Assembly (NCBI RefSeq): GCF_029338195.1
Contig: NZ_CP119779.1
Coordinates: 2,480,001 to 2,544,000, forward strand
Reading direction: 5' to 3'
DNA: 64,000 nt
Source of the DNA: Haloarcula litorea
Lineage (GTDB): Archaea; Halobacteriota; Halobacteria; Halobacteriales; Haloarculaceae
Position 1 is the stretch's first letter. Each line of letters starts with the position of its first letter. Positions 1 through 7,935 of the stretch are shown here, piece after piece. A model generated the notes under the pieces. The model had not been told where the DNA came from and ran no database searches. It saw only the letters and a program-made list of their open reading frames with translations. Both the position numbers and the translations under genes were made by a program.

Positions 1-1681
1 AGCCGTCCTCGCGTTCCTCGGGGTAGACCGGCATCCACCCCTTCTCGATGGACTCCCGGATCTTCTCGGCCGTGTCGGGGTCGGTGTTGTCGAGGATGCC
101 GCTGTGGAAGTAGGTCCACAGCGTCGTCGGCACGCCGCGGACGTTCCCGGTCGGGAACGACAGCACCTGCCAGCCGTGGAACGTCCAGATCTTCTCCTGG
201 CCGACGTAGTGGTCCAGGCCGGTGCCCGGCTCGCCGAGGTTGCCGGTCAGGGTGACCAGCAGCTGGATGGCGCGGTTGCCCAGGTCGTTGTGGTACCAGT
301 CGTTGACGCCCTTCCCGTGGATGATCTTCGCGGCGTCGGCCTCGGCGAACTCGCGGGCGACCCGCTGGTAGGTGTCCTCGCCGACGCCGGTGGTCTCGTG
401 GACGGCCTCGGGCGTGTACTGGGCGAGTTCGTCCCGGAGGTTCGCCCAGACCGAGCGCACCGAGACCTCGCCCTCGTCGGTCTGGACGGTCCGCTCGACG
501 TCGAGTCGGGGGTCGAAGTCGAGTTCGATGCTGGCCTCGGGGTCGTGCTGGCCGTCCCGCTCGCCCAGCGACCCGGGCGCGCGCCGGAGGGTCCCCTCGG
601 AATCGACCAGCACGAACACCTTCTCGGGGTCGTCGGCGTCCTCGGCGAGCCCGACCTCGCTGGCCCGGAGGAACTTCCCGGTGTCCTCGCGGACCAGCAG
701 CGGCATATCGGTCTGCTCTTTCAGGTGGGCCTCGTCGTACAGCCCCTCGTCGACGATAGTCTGGGCCATCCCCAGGGCGAGCGCGGTGTCGGTCCCGCCC
801 TCCGGCGAGAGCCACTCGTCGGTGTGGATGGCTGTCTGGGAGTAGTCGGTGAAGATCCCGACGCGTTTCGCGCCCTCGTAGCCGGCGTCGAGGAAGTACT
901 TCGCGTCGGGGATGCGCGTGACGTTGATGTTCGACCCCCAGGCGACGATGTAGTCCGAGTTGTGCCAGTCGGCGGACTCGGCGTTGTCCGTCTGGGTGCC
1001 CCAGGTGATCGGCTGGCCGGGCGGCAGGTCGGAGTACCAGTCGTAGAACGAGTGGGAGACGCCGCCCAGCAGATTGACGAGTCGGGAGCCGCTGGCGAAG
1101 GAGACGGGGGACATCGCCGGGATCGGCGTGAAGCCGGAGATGGCGTCGTACCGGCCCGCCTGCACCTCGTCGATCACGTGGTCGGCGATCTCGGTCAGGG
1201 CCTCGTCCCAGGAGATGCGCTCCCACTGGCCCTCGCCGCGCTCGCCGGTCCGGCGCAGCGGGTGGAGGACGCGCTGGTCGGCGTTGACGTAGTCGGTGTA
1301 GCAGGCCCCCTTCTGACAGCCCCGCGGGTTGGGGTCCGGGAGGCTCTCGTCGAAGGTCGGGTAGTCGCCGGCCTGCTCCTCGCGCCAGACCTGGCCGTCC
1401 TTGACGTAGACGTTCCACGAGCAGGAGCCGGTACAGTTGACGCTGTGGGTCGAGCGGGCGACCGAATCCCAGTCCCACTCCTCGCGGTAGAGGTCCTCCC
1501 AGTCCCTGTAGGGGTAGTCGCCGATGGGGTCGTCGACCGCCTCCAACCCGGTCATCCCGTCGTCGGCGAACGAGAGCCCGGTCGCCCCCAACAGCGACGC
1601 GGCACCGAGGCCGCGAACGAAGTCTCGTCTGCTGATTCCCGAACTGTCCGTCGTCTCGTCGGTGGGGTCGTGTCTACTCAT
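1..1681 (-). CDS. narG: Respiratory nitrate reductase catalytic subunit NarG (partial, 3' end outside window)
   Basis: This is the molybdenum bis-MGD catalytic subunit reducing nitrate to nitrite. It starts at ATG 1681 and runs off the left edge, so about 560 N-terminal residues are visible. A twin-arginine signal (SRRDF, residues 17-21) indicates Tat export, as in archaeal outward-facing pNar enzymes. H79, C83, C87 and C122 form the His/Cys3 ligand set of the FS0 [4Fe-4S] cluster. The block YDWYSDLPP places the Mo-coordinating Asp at D218. The start overlaps the upstream 60-residue ORF by 8 nt, indicating translational coupling. NarH and NarJ would be expected just beyond the window edge. 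The DMSO-reductase family and the NarG type are both clear from the motifs. Confidence 0.96.
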   Translation of the reverse strand, partial: MSRHDPTDETTDSSGISRRDFVRGLGAASLLGATGLSFADDGMTGLEAVDDPIGDYPYRDWEDLYREEWDWDSVARSTHSVNCTGSCSWNVYVKDGQVWREEQAGDYPTFDESLPDPNPRGCQKGACYTDYVNADQRVLHPLRRTGERGEGQWERISWDEALTEIADHVIDEVQAGRYDAISGFTPIPAMSPVSFASGSRLVNLLGGVSHSFYDWYSDLPPGQPITWGTQTDNAESADWHNSDYIVAWGSNINVTRIPDAKYFLDAGYEGAKRVGIFTDYSQTAIHTDEWLSPEGGTDTALALGMAQTIVDEGLYDEAHLKEQTDMPLLVREDTGKFLRASEVGLAEDADDPEKVFVLVDSEGTLRRAPGSLGERDGQHDPEASIELDFDPRLDVERTVQTDEGEVSVRSVWANLRDELAQYTPEAVHETTGVGEDTYQRVAREFAEADAAKIIHGKGVNDWYHNDLGNRAIQLLVTLTGNLGEPGTGLDHYVGQEKIWTFHGWQVLSFPTGNVRGVPTTLWTYFHSGILDNTDPDTAEKIRESIEKGWMPVYPEEREDG

Positions 1682-1856
1682 ACTGTAGGAACACCGTTGC
1701 GGTCGCACAGGCGACGCCGGCGACGGCGAGCACGAGACCTGGGAGCGTCGATCCGCCGGCCTCCAGGCCGGCGGCGACCAGCGCGACGCCACAGAGCTTG
1801 CTCGCCGCGTCTAACAGGCGGTACTGTCGTTCCGACAGCGGGGCGATCTCAGTCAT
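1674..1856 (-). CDS. Small membrane protein of the nar operon (orf4 position)
   Basis: A 60-residue protein with two hydrophobic stretches (about residues 20-37 and 40-55), so probably two membrane spans. The start chosen is ATG 1856, which overlaps the stop codon of the cytochrome b gene; an ATG nine bases upstream is also in frame. It lies between cytochrome b and narG, matching the small unnamed ORF I recall at the same place in the Haloferax mediterranei nar operon. No catalytic motif is visible. A role in assembly or anchoring of the Nar complex is inferred only from position. Confidence 0.75.
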   Translation of the reverse strand: MTEIAPLSERQYRLLDAASKLCGVALVAAGLEAGGSTLPGLVLAVAGVACATATVFLQYE

Positions 1857-3228
1857 CGGACGCACCTCCCTCGGGGTCGGCGACGCCGTCCGGGTTCTCG
1901 TCGGACGGCGCGGTGCCGCCGTCGTCCCGTAACAGCAGGTACGTGATGCCGCCGAAGAGCGGCGGCACGAGCAACAGCGCCGCCGTCAGGACGGGGTTGA
2001 CGACGCCGGTGGTCGTCCCCAGCACCTTGTCCGCGAGGATGTTGTTCATCCCCGCGATGGAGGCGATCATCACGAACGCGACGGCGGCGACGCCGACGCC
2101 GGTCTGCCAGGGCCGGTCGAGCGGGTCCGCGGTGAAGTGCGTCGGCTCCGGGGTGCGGTCGATGAACGGCCACGCGGCGATGGCGAGGAACACGAGGCCG
2201 GGAGCGACGATGCCGCCCAGGAACTCCCCGCTGACGTGGACGCCGGCGACGGTGAAGCTCGCCCACGTCGGAAGGAGCTTCAGGAAGCCGTACACCCACA
2301 TCAGGAACCAGTCGGGCATAATGAGCGCCGGCGTGCTCGCGGGGTCGTTCGGGCCGTAGTGGGCGATGTTGTGGACCGGAAGGAACCCCGCGAGCGCCGA
2401 CAGCGTCGCCGCCGTCAGGAAGAAGACGACGGCGGAGACGGCCGCCTGGTTCGGGAAGGCGGGCAGGCCGACGATGACGCTGTCGTCGTCCTCCTCGACG
2501 GTCCGGTCGGCCGTCCGGACGTCCTCGTCCCGCGGGGCCTCGGTGTGTTTCTGTCGTATCAGGATGGCCATGTGCAGGGCCAGTCCGCCCGCGATGAGCG
2601 CCGGGATCACCAGGACGTGCAGGAAGTACAGCCGCGGGATGGTCGCGCTGGAGGGGAACTGCCCGCCGAACACCACCTGCCCGAGGAAGTCCCCGACCAG
2701 CGGCACGGAGATGGTGAGGTTGTAGCCGATGCTTGTCGCCGTCGCGGCGAACTCGTCGAACGGCAGGGCGTAGCCGGTGTACGCCGCGCCCATCGCCAGC
2801 GCCGCCAGCCCGGTGCCGACGATCCAGTTCGGCTCCCGGGGGTTGCGGTACGCGCCGGTGAAGAACACCCGCAGCATATGCAACCCGATGGATGCGACGA
2901 ACAGATGGGCCGCCCAGTGGTGGAGCCGGCGGATGAACATCCCGAACGGCACGTCGTAGGTGATGTGCAGCACCGAGACGAACGCCTCGGGCATCTCCTC
3001 GCCCTGGAACTTCTGGACGCTGCCGTCGTACTCCACCGCGGAGGTGGAGGGCTCGAAGAACATCCCGAGGAAGATGCCCGACAGCACCAGCAGGACGAAA
3101 CAGAACAGCGCCACCTCCCCCAGCAGGAACGAGTCCTCGGCGGGGAACGCCTTCCCGAGGAAGGTCCGGGCGTCGTCTAGATCCAGCCGGGTGTCGGCCC
3201 AGTCGTAGAGCTGCTTCGCGCGGCTCAT
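1849..3228 (-). CDS. narC: Cytochrome b of the nitrate reductase complex
   Basis: A 459-residue polytopic membrane protein of the cytochrome b/b6 family. It carries electrons between the quinol pool, the Rieske protein and NarGH. His-rich segments such as HHWAAHLF and GLHMLRV in the N-terminal half, and LHVLVI with ALHMAIL later, fit paired heme b ligands. The C-terminal half holds more spans, including a PDW-containing segment (MPDWFLMW) resembling the Qo-site region. ATG 3228 was preferred over an in-frame GTG at 3237 because GGAGGTG lies about 6 nt upstream of it, inside the end of the Rieske gene. Gene order follows the Haloferax narB-narC layout. Confidence 0.93.
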   Translation of the reverse strand: MSRAKQLYDWADTRLDLDDARTFLGKAFPAEDSFLLGEVALFCFVLLVLSGIFLGMFFEPSTSAVEYDGSVQKFQGEEMPEAFVSVLHITYDVPFGMFIRRLHHWAAHLFVASIGLHMLRVFFTGAYRNPREPNWIVGTGLAALAMGAAYTGYALPFDEFAATATSIGYNLTISVPLVGDFLGQVVFGGQFPSSATIPRLYFLHVLVIPALIAGGLALHMAILIRQKHTEAPRDEDVRTADRTVEEDDDSVIVGLPAFPNQAAVSAVVFFLTAATLSALAGFLPVHNIAHYGPNDPASTPALIMPDWFLMWVYGFLKLLPTWASFTVAGVHVSGEFLGGIVAPGLVFLAIAAWPFIDRTPEPTHFTADPLDRPWQTGVGVAAVAFVMIASIAGMNNILADKVLGTTTGVVNPVLTAALLLVPPLFGGITYLLLRDDGGTAPSDENPDGVADPEGGASDD

Positions 3229-3229
3229 C

Positions 3230-3898
3230 TCACCCACCTCCCGGACCGATCGGCCCCTCGAAGTCGCCGGTCGCGACCAGGTAGCCGTCGCTGGTCAGCG
3301 TGATCGGGAGCTGCGGGAGCGGGCGACCCGGCGGGCCGTCCGTGACGCTCCCGCCGGTGAGCGGGTCGAACTTCCCGTAGTGACAGGGACAGACCAGCAG
3401 GTCGCCGTCGCGGTTCCCGACCATACAGCCGGCGTGGGTACACACCTTCGAGAAGGCGGCGTAGCCGCTGACGGTGAACCCCATCTCGATCCCGCCGCCG
3501 TAGTCGGACTCGGGGTACCGCACCAGCAGCGTCGGCGCGTCCTCGATACCGGGTCGGGGCTCCGGGAACACCGTCATCACCTCGCCCTCCGAGAGCCGCC
3601 CCTCCGCGATCCGCTCGCCGTCGCCGTCGACGAGGTGGACGCCGTCGGAGTAGACCGGCCCCTCGTAGCTGCGCTCGAACACCTGCGTGGTGCTGGCTAG
3701 CGGGGCCGTGAGGCTGGCGACGGCGGTGAGGCCGCCGACGCTGGCGAGGAACTTCGCGAAGTCCCGCCGGCGCAGTTCGGCCCGGGCGTCCTCGTACAGC
3801 GTCGGCGAGGACCCGAGCGCGTCGGTACACGCACACGTCTCGGTGCCGTCTCCCTCCGTACTGTCCTCGTCGTTCTCGTCCGGTTTCGGGTAGTCCAT
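3230..3898 (-). CDS. narB: Rieske iron-sulfur protein of the nitrate reductase complex
   Basis: A 222-residue Rieske [2Fe-2S] protein. A twin-arginine-like motif (RRRDFAKF, residues 43-50) followed by a hydrophobic segment (about 51-70) indicates Tat export with an N-terminal membrane anchor. Box 1 is CTHAGC (C153, H155, C158) and box 2 is CPCH (C170, C172, H173), so the four cluster ligands and the disulfide pair are all present. The N-terminal about 40 residues are acidic and carry two extra cysteines (CAC, residues 22-24). It ends 1 nt before the cytochrome b start and follows the 190-residue membrane protein within 1-2 nt, consistent with one transcript. Confidence 0.95.
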   Translation of the reverse strand: MDYPKPDENDEDSTEGDGTETCACTDALGSSPTLYEDARAELRRRDFAKFLASVGGLTAVASLTAPLASTTQVFERSYEGPVYSDGVHLVDGDGERIAEGRLSEGEVMTVFPEPRPGIEDAPTLLVRYPESDYGGGIEMGFTVSGYAAFSKVCTHAGCMVGNRDGDLLVCPCHYGKFDPLTGGSVTDGPPGRPLPQLPITLTSDGYLVATGDFEGPIGPGGG

Positions 3899-3899
3899 A

Positions 3900-4472
3900 T
3901 TAGTGTCCCCTGATCTCCGCGACCTCGATGTGTGGCATGAACCACGCGTAGTAGGCGACGGTCAGCAGCGCGAGCGAGAGGAACATCCCCGTCGCGTACA
4001 GGCCGAAGTACTGGGTCCGGGCCAGCGTCAGGTACTCCCCGGTGAACAGCGTCGCGAACACGATGGAAAGCACCGTCAGCCCGCCCATCGCGACCAGTCC
4101 CTCGATGGCGTCGGAGGCGTCGTGGTACTCGACGACCCACCGGGTGTCGGTGTCGAGCCACGGGAGCGAGACCGTCCCGCCGTCGGTGACCGGCTGGACG
4201 TCGTCGGGCGGTCGCACCGCGCGGTTCATGAACTGGTGGACCGCCGCCAGCGTCCCGACCAGCGCGAACAGCGCCACCCAGACGATGACGCCGACCTGGC
4301 TCGGCGAGAGCTTGTTCGGCGTGTCGACGAGTCCAGCCAGCGGCCGCGTCTCCGTGACGCTCTCGTCGATGGCGATCTCCTCGGACGGCGGCTCCCCGTG
4401 GAGGGCGACGTACCACATCGGGAGCAACACCGCCACGACCAGCAGGCCGATGAGTATCGTGTTGCGTCGCAT
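3900..4472 (-). CDS. Membrane protein, first gene of the nar operon
   Basis: A 190-residue membrane protein with an N-terminal span (about residues 6-25), a span at about 60-80 and two near the C-terminus (about 128-178). I see no heme or metal motif. It is the promoter-proximal gene of the leftward nar cluster and occupies the place called narA in Haloferax mediterranei, where the product is a conserved archaeal protein of unclear role. It starts at ATG 4472, 119 nt from the divergent regulator, and its stop lies 1 nt from the Rieske start. Function beyond nitrate-respiration context is unknown. Confidence 0.82.
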   Translation of the reverse strand: MRRNTILIGLLVVAVLLPMWYVALHGEPPSEEIAIDESVTETRPLAGLVDTPNKLSPSQVGVIVWVALFALVGTLAAVHQFMNRAVRPPDDVQPVTDGGTVSLPWLDTDTRWVVEYHDASDAIEGLVAMGGLTVLSIVFATLFTGEYLTLARTQYFGLYATGMFLSLALLTVAYYAWFMPHIEVAEIRGH

Positions 4473-4591
4473 AGTTGATCCGGGCCCCGAGCGCCGACCG
4501 GAGCGGGGCGTGTACTCGGAGCTACCCCGACGAACTCCCTGAACTACCGGCCTGAGATCTTTGGTCTTTTATAAGCGACTGCCGCCCGAAT
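4473..4591. promoter_or_regulatory. Divergent nar operon / narO intergenic region
   Basis: This 119-nt spacer separates the leftward nar operon from the rightward regulator gene. A clear TATA element (TTTTATAA, about 4567-4574) lies about 22-25 nt before the ATG at 4592, predicting a nearly leaderless regulator transcript. On the opposite strand no equally good TATA box is placed about 27 nt before 4472. The nar promoter may therefore be weak, activator-dependent, or have a longer leader. Any NarO binding site should lie here, but I cannot identify one by eye. Confidence 0.6.
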
Positions 4592-5299
4592 ATGTTCGGG
4601 GGAACGCTCACCGCGCGGTCGCCCTTAGGCGAATCCGTGACCGACTGCGTCCTCGCCGAGGTGGAGGTGTTCGATCCCCCCTCGTGTCACGTCTCACACT
4701 ACGCGGACGAGGAGTGGGACGTGTGTGACGTCTCCCGGAGCGCGCTGAGCGGCGTCGACGGGGACGTGGTCGAGGAGTTCACGCTCACCGGCGACCCGGA
4801 CGCGACACCACCGTCGGTCGAGGACAGCGACCACGTCGAGCAGGTGTTCTCCTACGACGACGAGCACGTCTACCGGCTCTCACGGCCGGCCGACCAGGGC
4901 TGTGTCTGTGAACGGATCGAGCGGTCCGGCTGTGTCGTCCAGGACCTGTCCGCCGTCGAGGACTCCGTCATCGTGACGTTCCTCGTCGAGGACGTCGAGA
5001 CGCTCCGGGACGTCGTCGGGGACCTCCGGGAGACCGGCGACACCGTGAGCCTGCGCCGCCTCGTCGAGAGCGCGAACAGCCCGAGCAGAGCCAGACCGGC
5101 CGTCCTCGACCGCGAGGCGCTCACCGAGCGTCAGGAGGAGGTACTGGAACGCGCCTACGAGATGGGCTACTTCGAGCACCCGCGGGACGCGACGGCCGGC
5201 GAAGTGGCCGACGCGCTCGGCATCGCCACCGCGACGTTCACCGAACACCTCGCGGCGGCCCAGCGGAAACTGCTGGACGACCTGCTGGAGCCGTGTTGA
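4592..5299 (+). CDS. narO: NarO-like regulator: cysteine-rich N-terminus plus bat-type HTH
   Basis: A 235-residue transcription regulator. The C-terminal about 55 residues (from LTERQEEVLERAYEMGYFE, about 177-232) are the bacterio-opsin activator type HTH_10 domain. The N-terminal half contains C104-x-C106-x7-C114 with further cysteines at C19, C32 and C45. This fits the CXnCXCX7C signature described for Haloferax volcanii NarO, which activates nar and nir genes under anaerobiosis. The divergent position beside narABC-narG supports the assignment. A metal or Fe-S redox sensor in the cysteine cluster is inferred. Related DmsR-type regulators share the architecture, so the exact paralogue rests on context. 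Confidence 0.85.
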   Translation: MFGGTLTARSPLGESVTDCVLAEVEVFDPPSCHVSHYADEEWDVCDVSRSALSGVDGDVVEEFTLTGDPDATPPSVEDSDHVEQVFSYDDEHVYRLSRPADQGCVCERIERSGCVVQDLSAVEDSVIVTFLVEDVETLRDVVGDLRETGDTVSLRRLVESANSPSRARPAVLDREALTERQEEVLERAYEMGYFEHPRDATAGEVADALGIATATFTEHLAAAQRKLLDDLLEPC

Positions 5300-5327
5300 C
5301 TCGGCGGTCTATTCACCTGCCCGATAA

Positions 5328-5336
5328 CTCTTTACG
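5328..5336 (+). promoter_or_regulatory. TATA-like element upstream of the 22-residue ORF
   Basis: CTCTTTACGAG-type AT-rich element about 27 nt before the ATG at 5360, the spacing expected for an archaeal leaderless transcript. This positions the small ORF as a real transcription unit rather than readthrough from narO. Confidence 0.45.
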
Positions 5337-5359
5337 AGACGCGACCGAACGGCGAAACG

Positions 5360-5428
5360 ATGTCCAAGAAGCTACTCGCAGTCGTGGCCGTCGTCGCCCT
5401 CGCCCTCGTGTACGTCGCGAAGAAGTGA
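5360..5428 (+). CDS. Candidate 22-residue single-span membrane micropeptide
   Basis: A very short ORF with start ATG 5360 and stop TGA 5426-5428. It encodes MSKKLL, a continuous hydrophobic core of Ala, Val and Leu, then YVAKK. Lysine pairs flank a stretch of about 15-17 hydrophobic residues, the design of a minimal transmembrane helix with basic ends. A TATA-like element sits about 27 nt upstream. It lies between narO and a hypothetical gene and overlaps neither. Composition and promoter spacing argue for a real gene, but so short an ORF could occur by chance; no family is recognised. Confidence 0.5.
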   Translation: MSKKLLAVVAVVALALVYVAKK

Positions 5429-5504
5429 GGCCGTCGCGGCAGTGGTACCGCCTCCGACCACCCTTTTCAGAACCCTTACCAGCGTCAGCGGCCTACCCCG
5501 GCGT

Positions 5505-6329
5505 ATGTACGGCGTCGTCACGCGCAACGAGGCGGAGACCGAGTGGTCGGAGTTCGACCGGGCCTTCTACGAGGTCAAGGACGTCACCGGTCGCGCGGTC
5601 GAGCCCATCGAGGGGGCGGTGAACATGGTCTCCTGTTTCGGGGACAACGCCGTCGAGGGCGAGGAAGAACTGCTGGCCTTCGACGACGAGGGGACCGCCG
5701 CCACCCGGAACGAACCCTACTTCGACTGGACGTACGTCTGCCCGACCCACGAGCGGTACCGCGAGGGGTTGCTGGACATCGTCGAGGAGGCCGCCGAAGT
5801 CGAACCGGACGTCCGGCTGGACGACGTGGGCTTCCCCCGCGAGGAGTACTGCCACTGCGACCGCTGTGAGCGCCGCTTCGCCGAGAGCGACTTCGAGGAC
5901 TGGGGCGCGTGGCGCACCGACGTCATCGCCTCCTTCGTCGCCGAGGCCCGCGAGCGCGTCCCCGGCGACCTCTATCTGACGCTGTACCCCGACCCCTATC
6001 CCGGCCACCTCGAAGCTCGGTCGGGCGTCGATCCCGACGCCGTCGCCGAGCACGTCGACGAGTTCGTCGTCCCCATCTACGACATGGCCTACTCGACGAC
6101 CTACTGGCTGGAGATCCTCGCCAAGGGCTTTCGCGACCGTCTCGACACGCCGTTCAGCGTCGAACTGTACGCCGTCGACGTCGACATCGACGACCTCGCG
6201 AAGGCCGCCGAGGTCGCCGCGGAGTACGCCCGCTCGGTGCTGTTCGGCTACGACGCCAGCAACGCCCGGGCGACGGTCCGGCGGATGGACGCCGACGCGC
6301 GAGCGGGGCGGTCGTTCGGGCCGGAGTGA
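5505..6329 (+). CDS. Conserved haloarchaeal hypothetical protein, probable TIM-barrel fold
   Basis: A 274-residue protein of unknown function. ATG 5505 was preferred over ATG 5442 because the extra 21 residues are Pro/Thr/Arg-rich and unlike the acidic rest. Features include a cysteine-dense motif CHCDRC (about residue 112-117) that could bind a metal, a YLTLYPDPYPGH strand-like segment, and alternating strands and helices ending in VLFGYDAS. The pattern recalls glycoside-hydrolase-like barrels, where such CxCxxC clusters follow an early acidic strand end (DDVGFPREEYCHC). This is fold-level resemblance only and no substrate is proposed. Confidence 0.72.
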   Translation: MYGVVTRNEAETEWSEFDRAFYEVKDVTGRAVEPIEGAVNMVSCFGDNAVEGEEELLAFDDEGTAATRNEPYFDWTYVCPTHERYREGLLDIVEEAAEVEPDVRLDDVGFPREEYCHCDRCERRFAESDFEDWGAWRTDVIASFVAEARERVPGDLYLTLYPDPYPGHLEARSGVDPDAVAEHVDEFVVPIYDMAYSTTYWLEILAKGFRDRLDTPFSVELYAVDVDIDDLAKAAEVAAEYARSVLFGYDASNARATVRRMDADARAGRSFGPE

Positions 6330-6376
6330 GGACCGTCGGGCGCACTTTTATCAGTCTCTCCGTCGACCGTCCGAGT

Positions 6377-6595
6377 ATGCGAGAGAAAGTCGACCGAGCG
6401 ATTCGACGGGCGAAGTACGCGGCGATCGGCGCGGCGATCGGCGGCGGGATCGGCGGACTGCTCAGCCGGAGCGCCGCCAGCACCTTCGCGAGCGTCGGCG
6501 CGCTGGCCGGGGCGATCGTCGGGGAGACGTCGGCGGACGCGGCACCGACCATCCGGAAGCTCAAGGACAGGACACAGCGGACGGCAGAGGACTGA
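6377..6595 (+). CDS. Small glycine-zipper membrane protein
   Basis: A 72-residue protein. The basic N-terminus (MREKVDRAIRRAKY) precedes a Gly/Ala-rich hydrophobic region (about residues 15-57) with repeated GxxxG-like spacing (GAAIGGGIGGLL, GALAGAIVG), typical of membrane-associating glycine zippers. The C-terminus is charged. A TATA-like CTTTTATC lies at about 6345-6353, about 28 nt before ATG 6377. The gene is flanked by a hypothetical protein and a convergent Nudix gene. Function is unknown. Confidence 0.7.
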   Translation: MREKVDRAIRRAKYAAIGAAIGGGIGGLLSRSAASTFASVGALAGAIVGETSADAAPTIRKLKDRTQRTAED

Positions 6596-6602
6596 CGTTC
6601 CG

Positions 6603-7163
6603 TCAGCCGAACCGGCGGTCCCGCCAACGCAGTATCTCCTCGCGGTCCCGGGTGTCCTCGGGCAGTTCGTCGAACCACCGAGCGGCGCTGATCTCGTGGT
6701 CGGGGTCCTCGACGCTCGGGTCGGTCGTCGTCGCGCGGGCCTCGTACACCGGGAGGACGCCCCACGTCCGGTTCCCGTCACAGTGGAACTCCACGCGTCC
6801 GAGCAGGCCGAGGCCCTCGATGGTCGCGTCGATGCCGCCCTCCTCGCGGAGTTCCCGCAGGGCGGCCTCGCGGAACGACTCGCCGCCGTCGAGTTCGCCA
6901 CCCGGCAGGACCCACTTGTCGACGCCCTCGTGGCGGACCAGCAGGAGGTCGCCCGACGGGCGGTAGGCGAGGGTGTGCGAACCGAAGGGCGCGCCGTGGT
7001 CGCGGGCGGCCTCGGCGACGCGGCGGAACCGGGGGCGCGTGACCCGCCGGTGGCGCGTGAACTCCACCGCGGCGTCGTGTCGGTCCCGCAGGTCGTGGTA
7101 GCGTTGCTCGGCCTGCTGGCTCGCCACGTCGGCGAGGTACCACAGGTCGTCGACGGTCGTCAT
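6603..7163 (-). CDS. Nudix hydrolase
   Basis: A 186-residue Nudix-family pyrophosphohydrolase. The box G-x5-E-x7-REUXEEXGU is complete: G89, E95, then RELREEGGI from R103. The N-terminal about 55 residues (helical, Gln/Arg-rich) form an extension seen in haloarchaeal Nudix proteins. ATG 7163 was chosen because longer frames run into the divergent gene's promoter and encode non-acidic, Arg/Trp-rich sequence. Substrate (nucleotide sugar, dinucleotide or damaged NTP) cannot be told from the box. It ends 7 nt from the convergent glycine-zipper gene. Confidence 0.88.
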   Translation of the reverse strand: MTTVDDLWYLADVASQQAEQRYHDLRDRHDAAVEFTRHRRVTRPRFRRVAEAARDHGAPFGSHTLAYRPSGDLLLVRHEGVDKWVLPGGELDGGESFREAALRELREEGGIDATIEGLGLLGRVEFHCDGNRTWGVLPVYEARATTTDPSVEDPDHEISAARWFDELPEDTRDREEILRWRDRRFG

Positions 7164-7320
7164 CGACCCGGGCGAGAGCCGGTCCGACTGCCGTGCGACG
7201 ACGAGCGCGTGGAGGGCGAGCTGCGATCGATCATACCACCACGTAGAGGTGAGAATCACTATAACCCTTCGACGGGGGCGAATCAGTCCCTTTTTCATCG
7301 GCGGCCCAGTAGCGACCCCT

Positions 7321-7503
7321 ATGGCATTCGAAGAGGACGACCGCGTCATCCTCCACGACGAGCACAGCGACTACGACGGCGAAGAAGGGACCGTGACACA
7401 GGTCGTCGAGACGATGTTCGGCGACGCCAACTACACCGTCTCCTTCGAGGACGGCCAGGAGCAGGGCGTCCCCGAGGACAACCTCGAAGCCGCCGAGGAG
7501 TAA
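7321..7503 (+). CDS. Small SH3/KOW-like beta-barrel protein
   Basis: A 60-residue acidic protein that starts at ATG 7321. The pattern DRVILHDEHSDYDGEEGTV followed by YTVSFEDGQEQGVPEDNLE resembles small SH3-like or KOW-type barrels, which bind nucleic acid or protein partners. AT-rich stretches at about 7259-7267 and 7288-7298 could carry the promoter. It lies 6 nt before the RNA-binding gene and is likely co-transcribed with the RNase P / proteasome cluster. The function is not known. Confidence 0.72.
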   Translation: MAFEEDDRVILHDEHSDYDGEEGTVTQVVETMFGDANYTVSFEDGQEQGVPEDNLEAAEE

Positions 7504-7509
7504 GGCCCG

Positions 7510-7935
7510 ATGTCGTCGGTCCCGTTCCACTACGTCGACCTCCGGACCTTCTGTTACGCCACGGAGGACGACAAGCGCGTCGAGCAGGCCCTGCGGACCT
7601 TCCTGCCCGAGGAGACCGAGGTGGAGCGGGCCGAGAGCGAGGGCCACTACGGCGACCGCATCGTCGTCCTCTCGGCACGCGTCGAGAACGCCGACGAGAT
7701 CAGACACGTCCTCTCGCGGGTCGCGAGCCTCGACGACATCGACGACGTCCGCGCGGAACTGGACGACCGGGTCGACGACAACTGTTCGTTCTTCCTCACG
7801 TTCGACAAGCAGGCCGCCTTCCGGGGCGAGGTCCGACGCGGCGACGGGATCACGCTGCGGGCGAAGGTCGAGGCCTACCCCGCGAAGCGGGAGAAGGCGG
7901 TCGCGAACGCCCGCGAACTGCTGGACGACCTCTGA
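7510..7935 (+). CDS. RNA-binding protein of the COG1325 (exosome-associated) family
   Basis: A 141-residue protein with features of the archaeal COG1325/DUF54 family, usually encoded beside RNase P or exosome genes. The N-terminus (PFHYVDLRTFCYATEDDKRVEQAL) and the strand FFLTFDKQAAFRGEV are typical. The stop overlaps the next start (TGATG, 7933-7937), so translation is coupled to the RNase P component 3 gene. A role in RNA processing is inferred from family and context; there is no catalytic motif. Confidence 0.85.
   Translation: MSSVPFHYVDLRTFCYATEDDKRVEQALRTFLPEETEVERAESEGHYGDRIVVLSARVENADEIRHVLSRVASLDDIDDVRAELDDRVDDNCSFFLTFDKQAAFRGEVRRGDGITLRAKVEAYPAKREKAVANARELLDDL

Noticed and set aside
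104-2359. A 751-codon open frame on the + strand opposite narG and cytochrome b
   Set aside because: It is the antisense shadow of clear genes. GC-rich third positions remove stops, and the translation is Val/Gly/Arg-rich without motifs.
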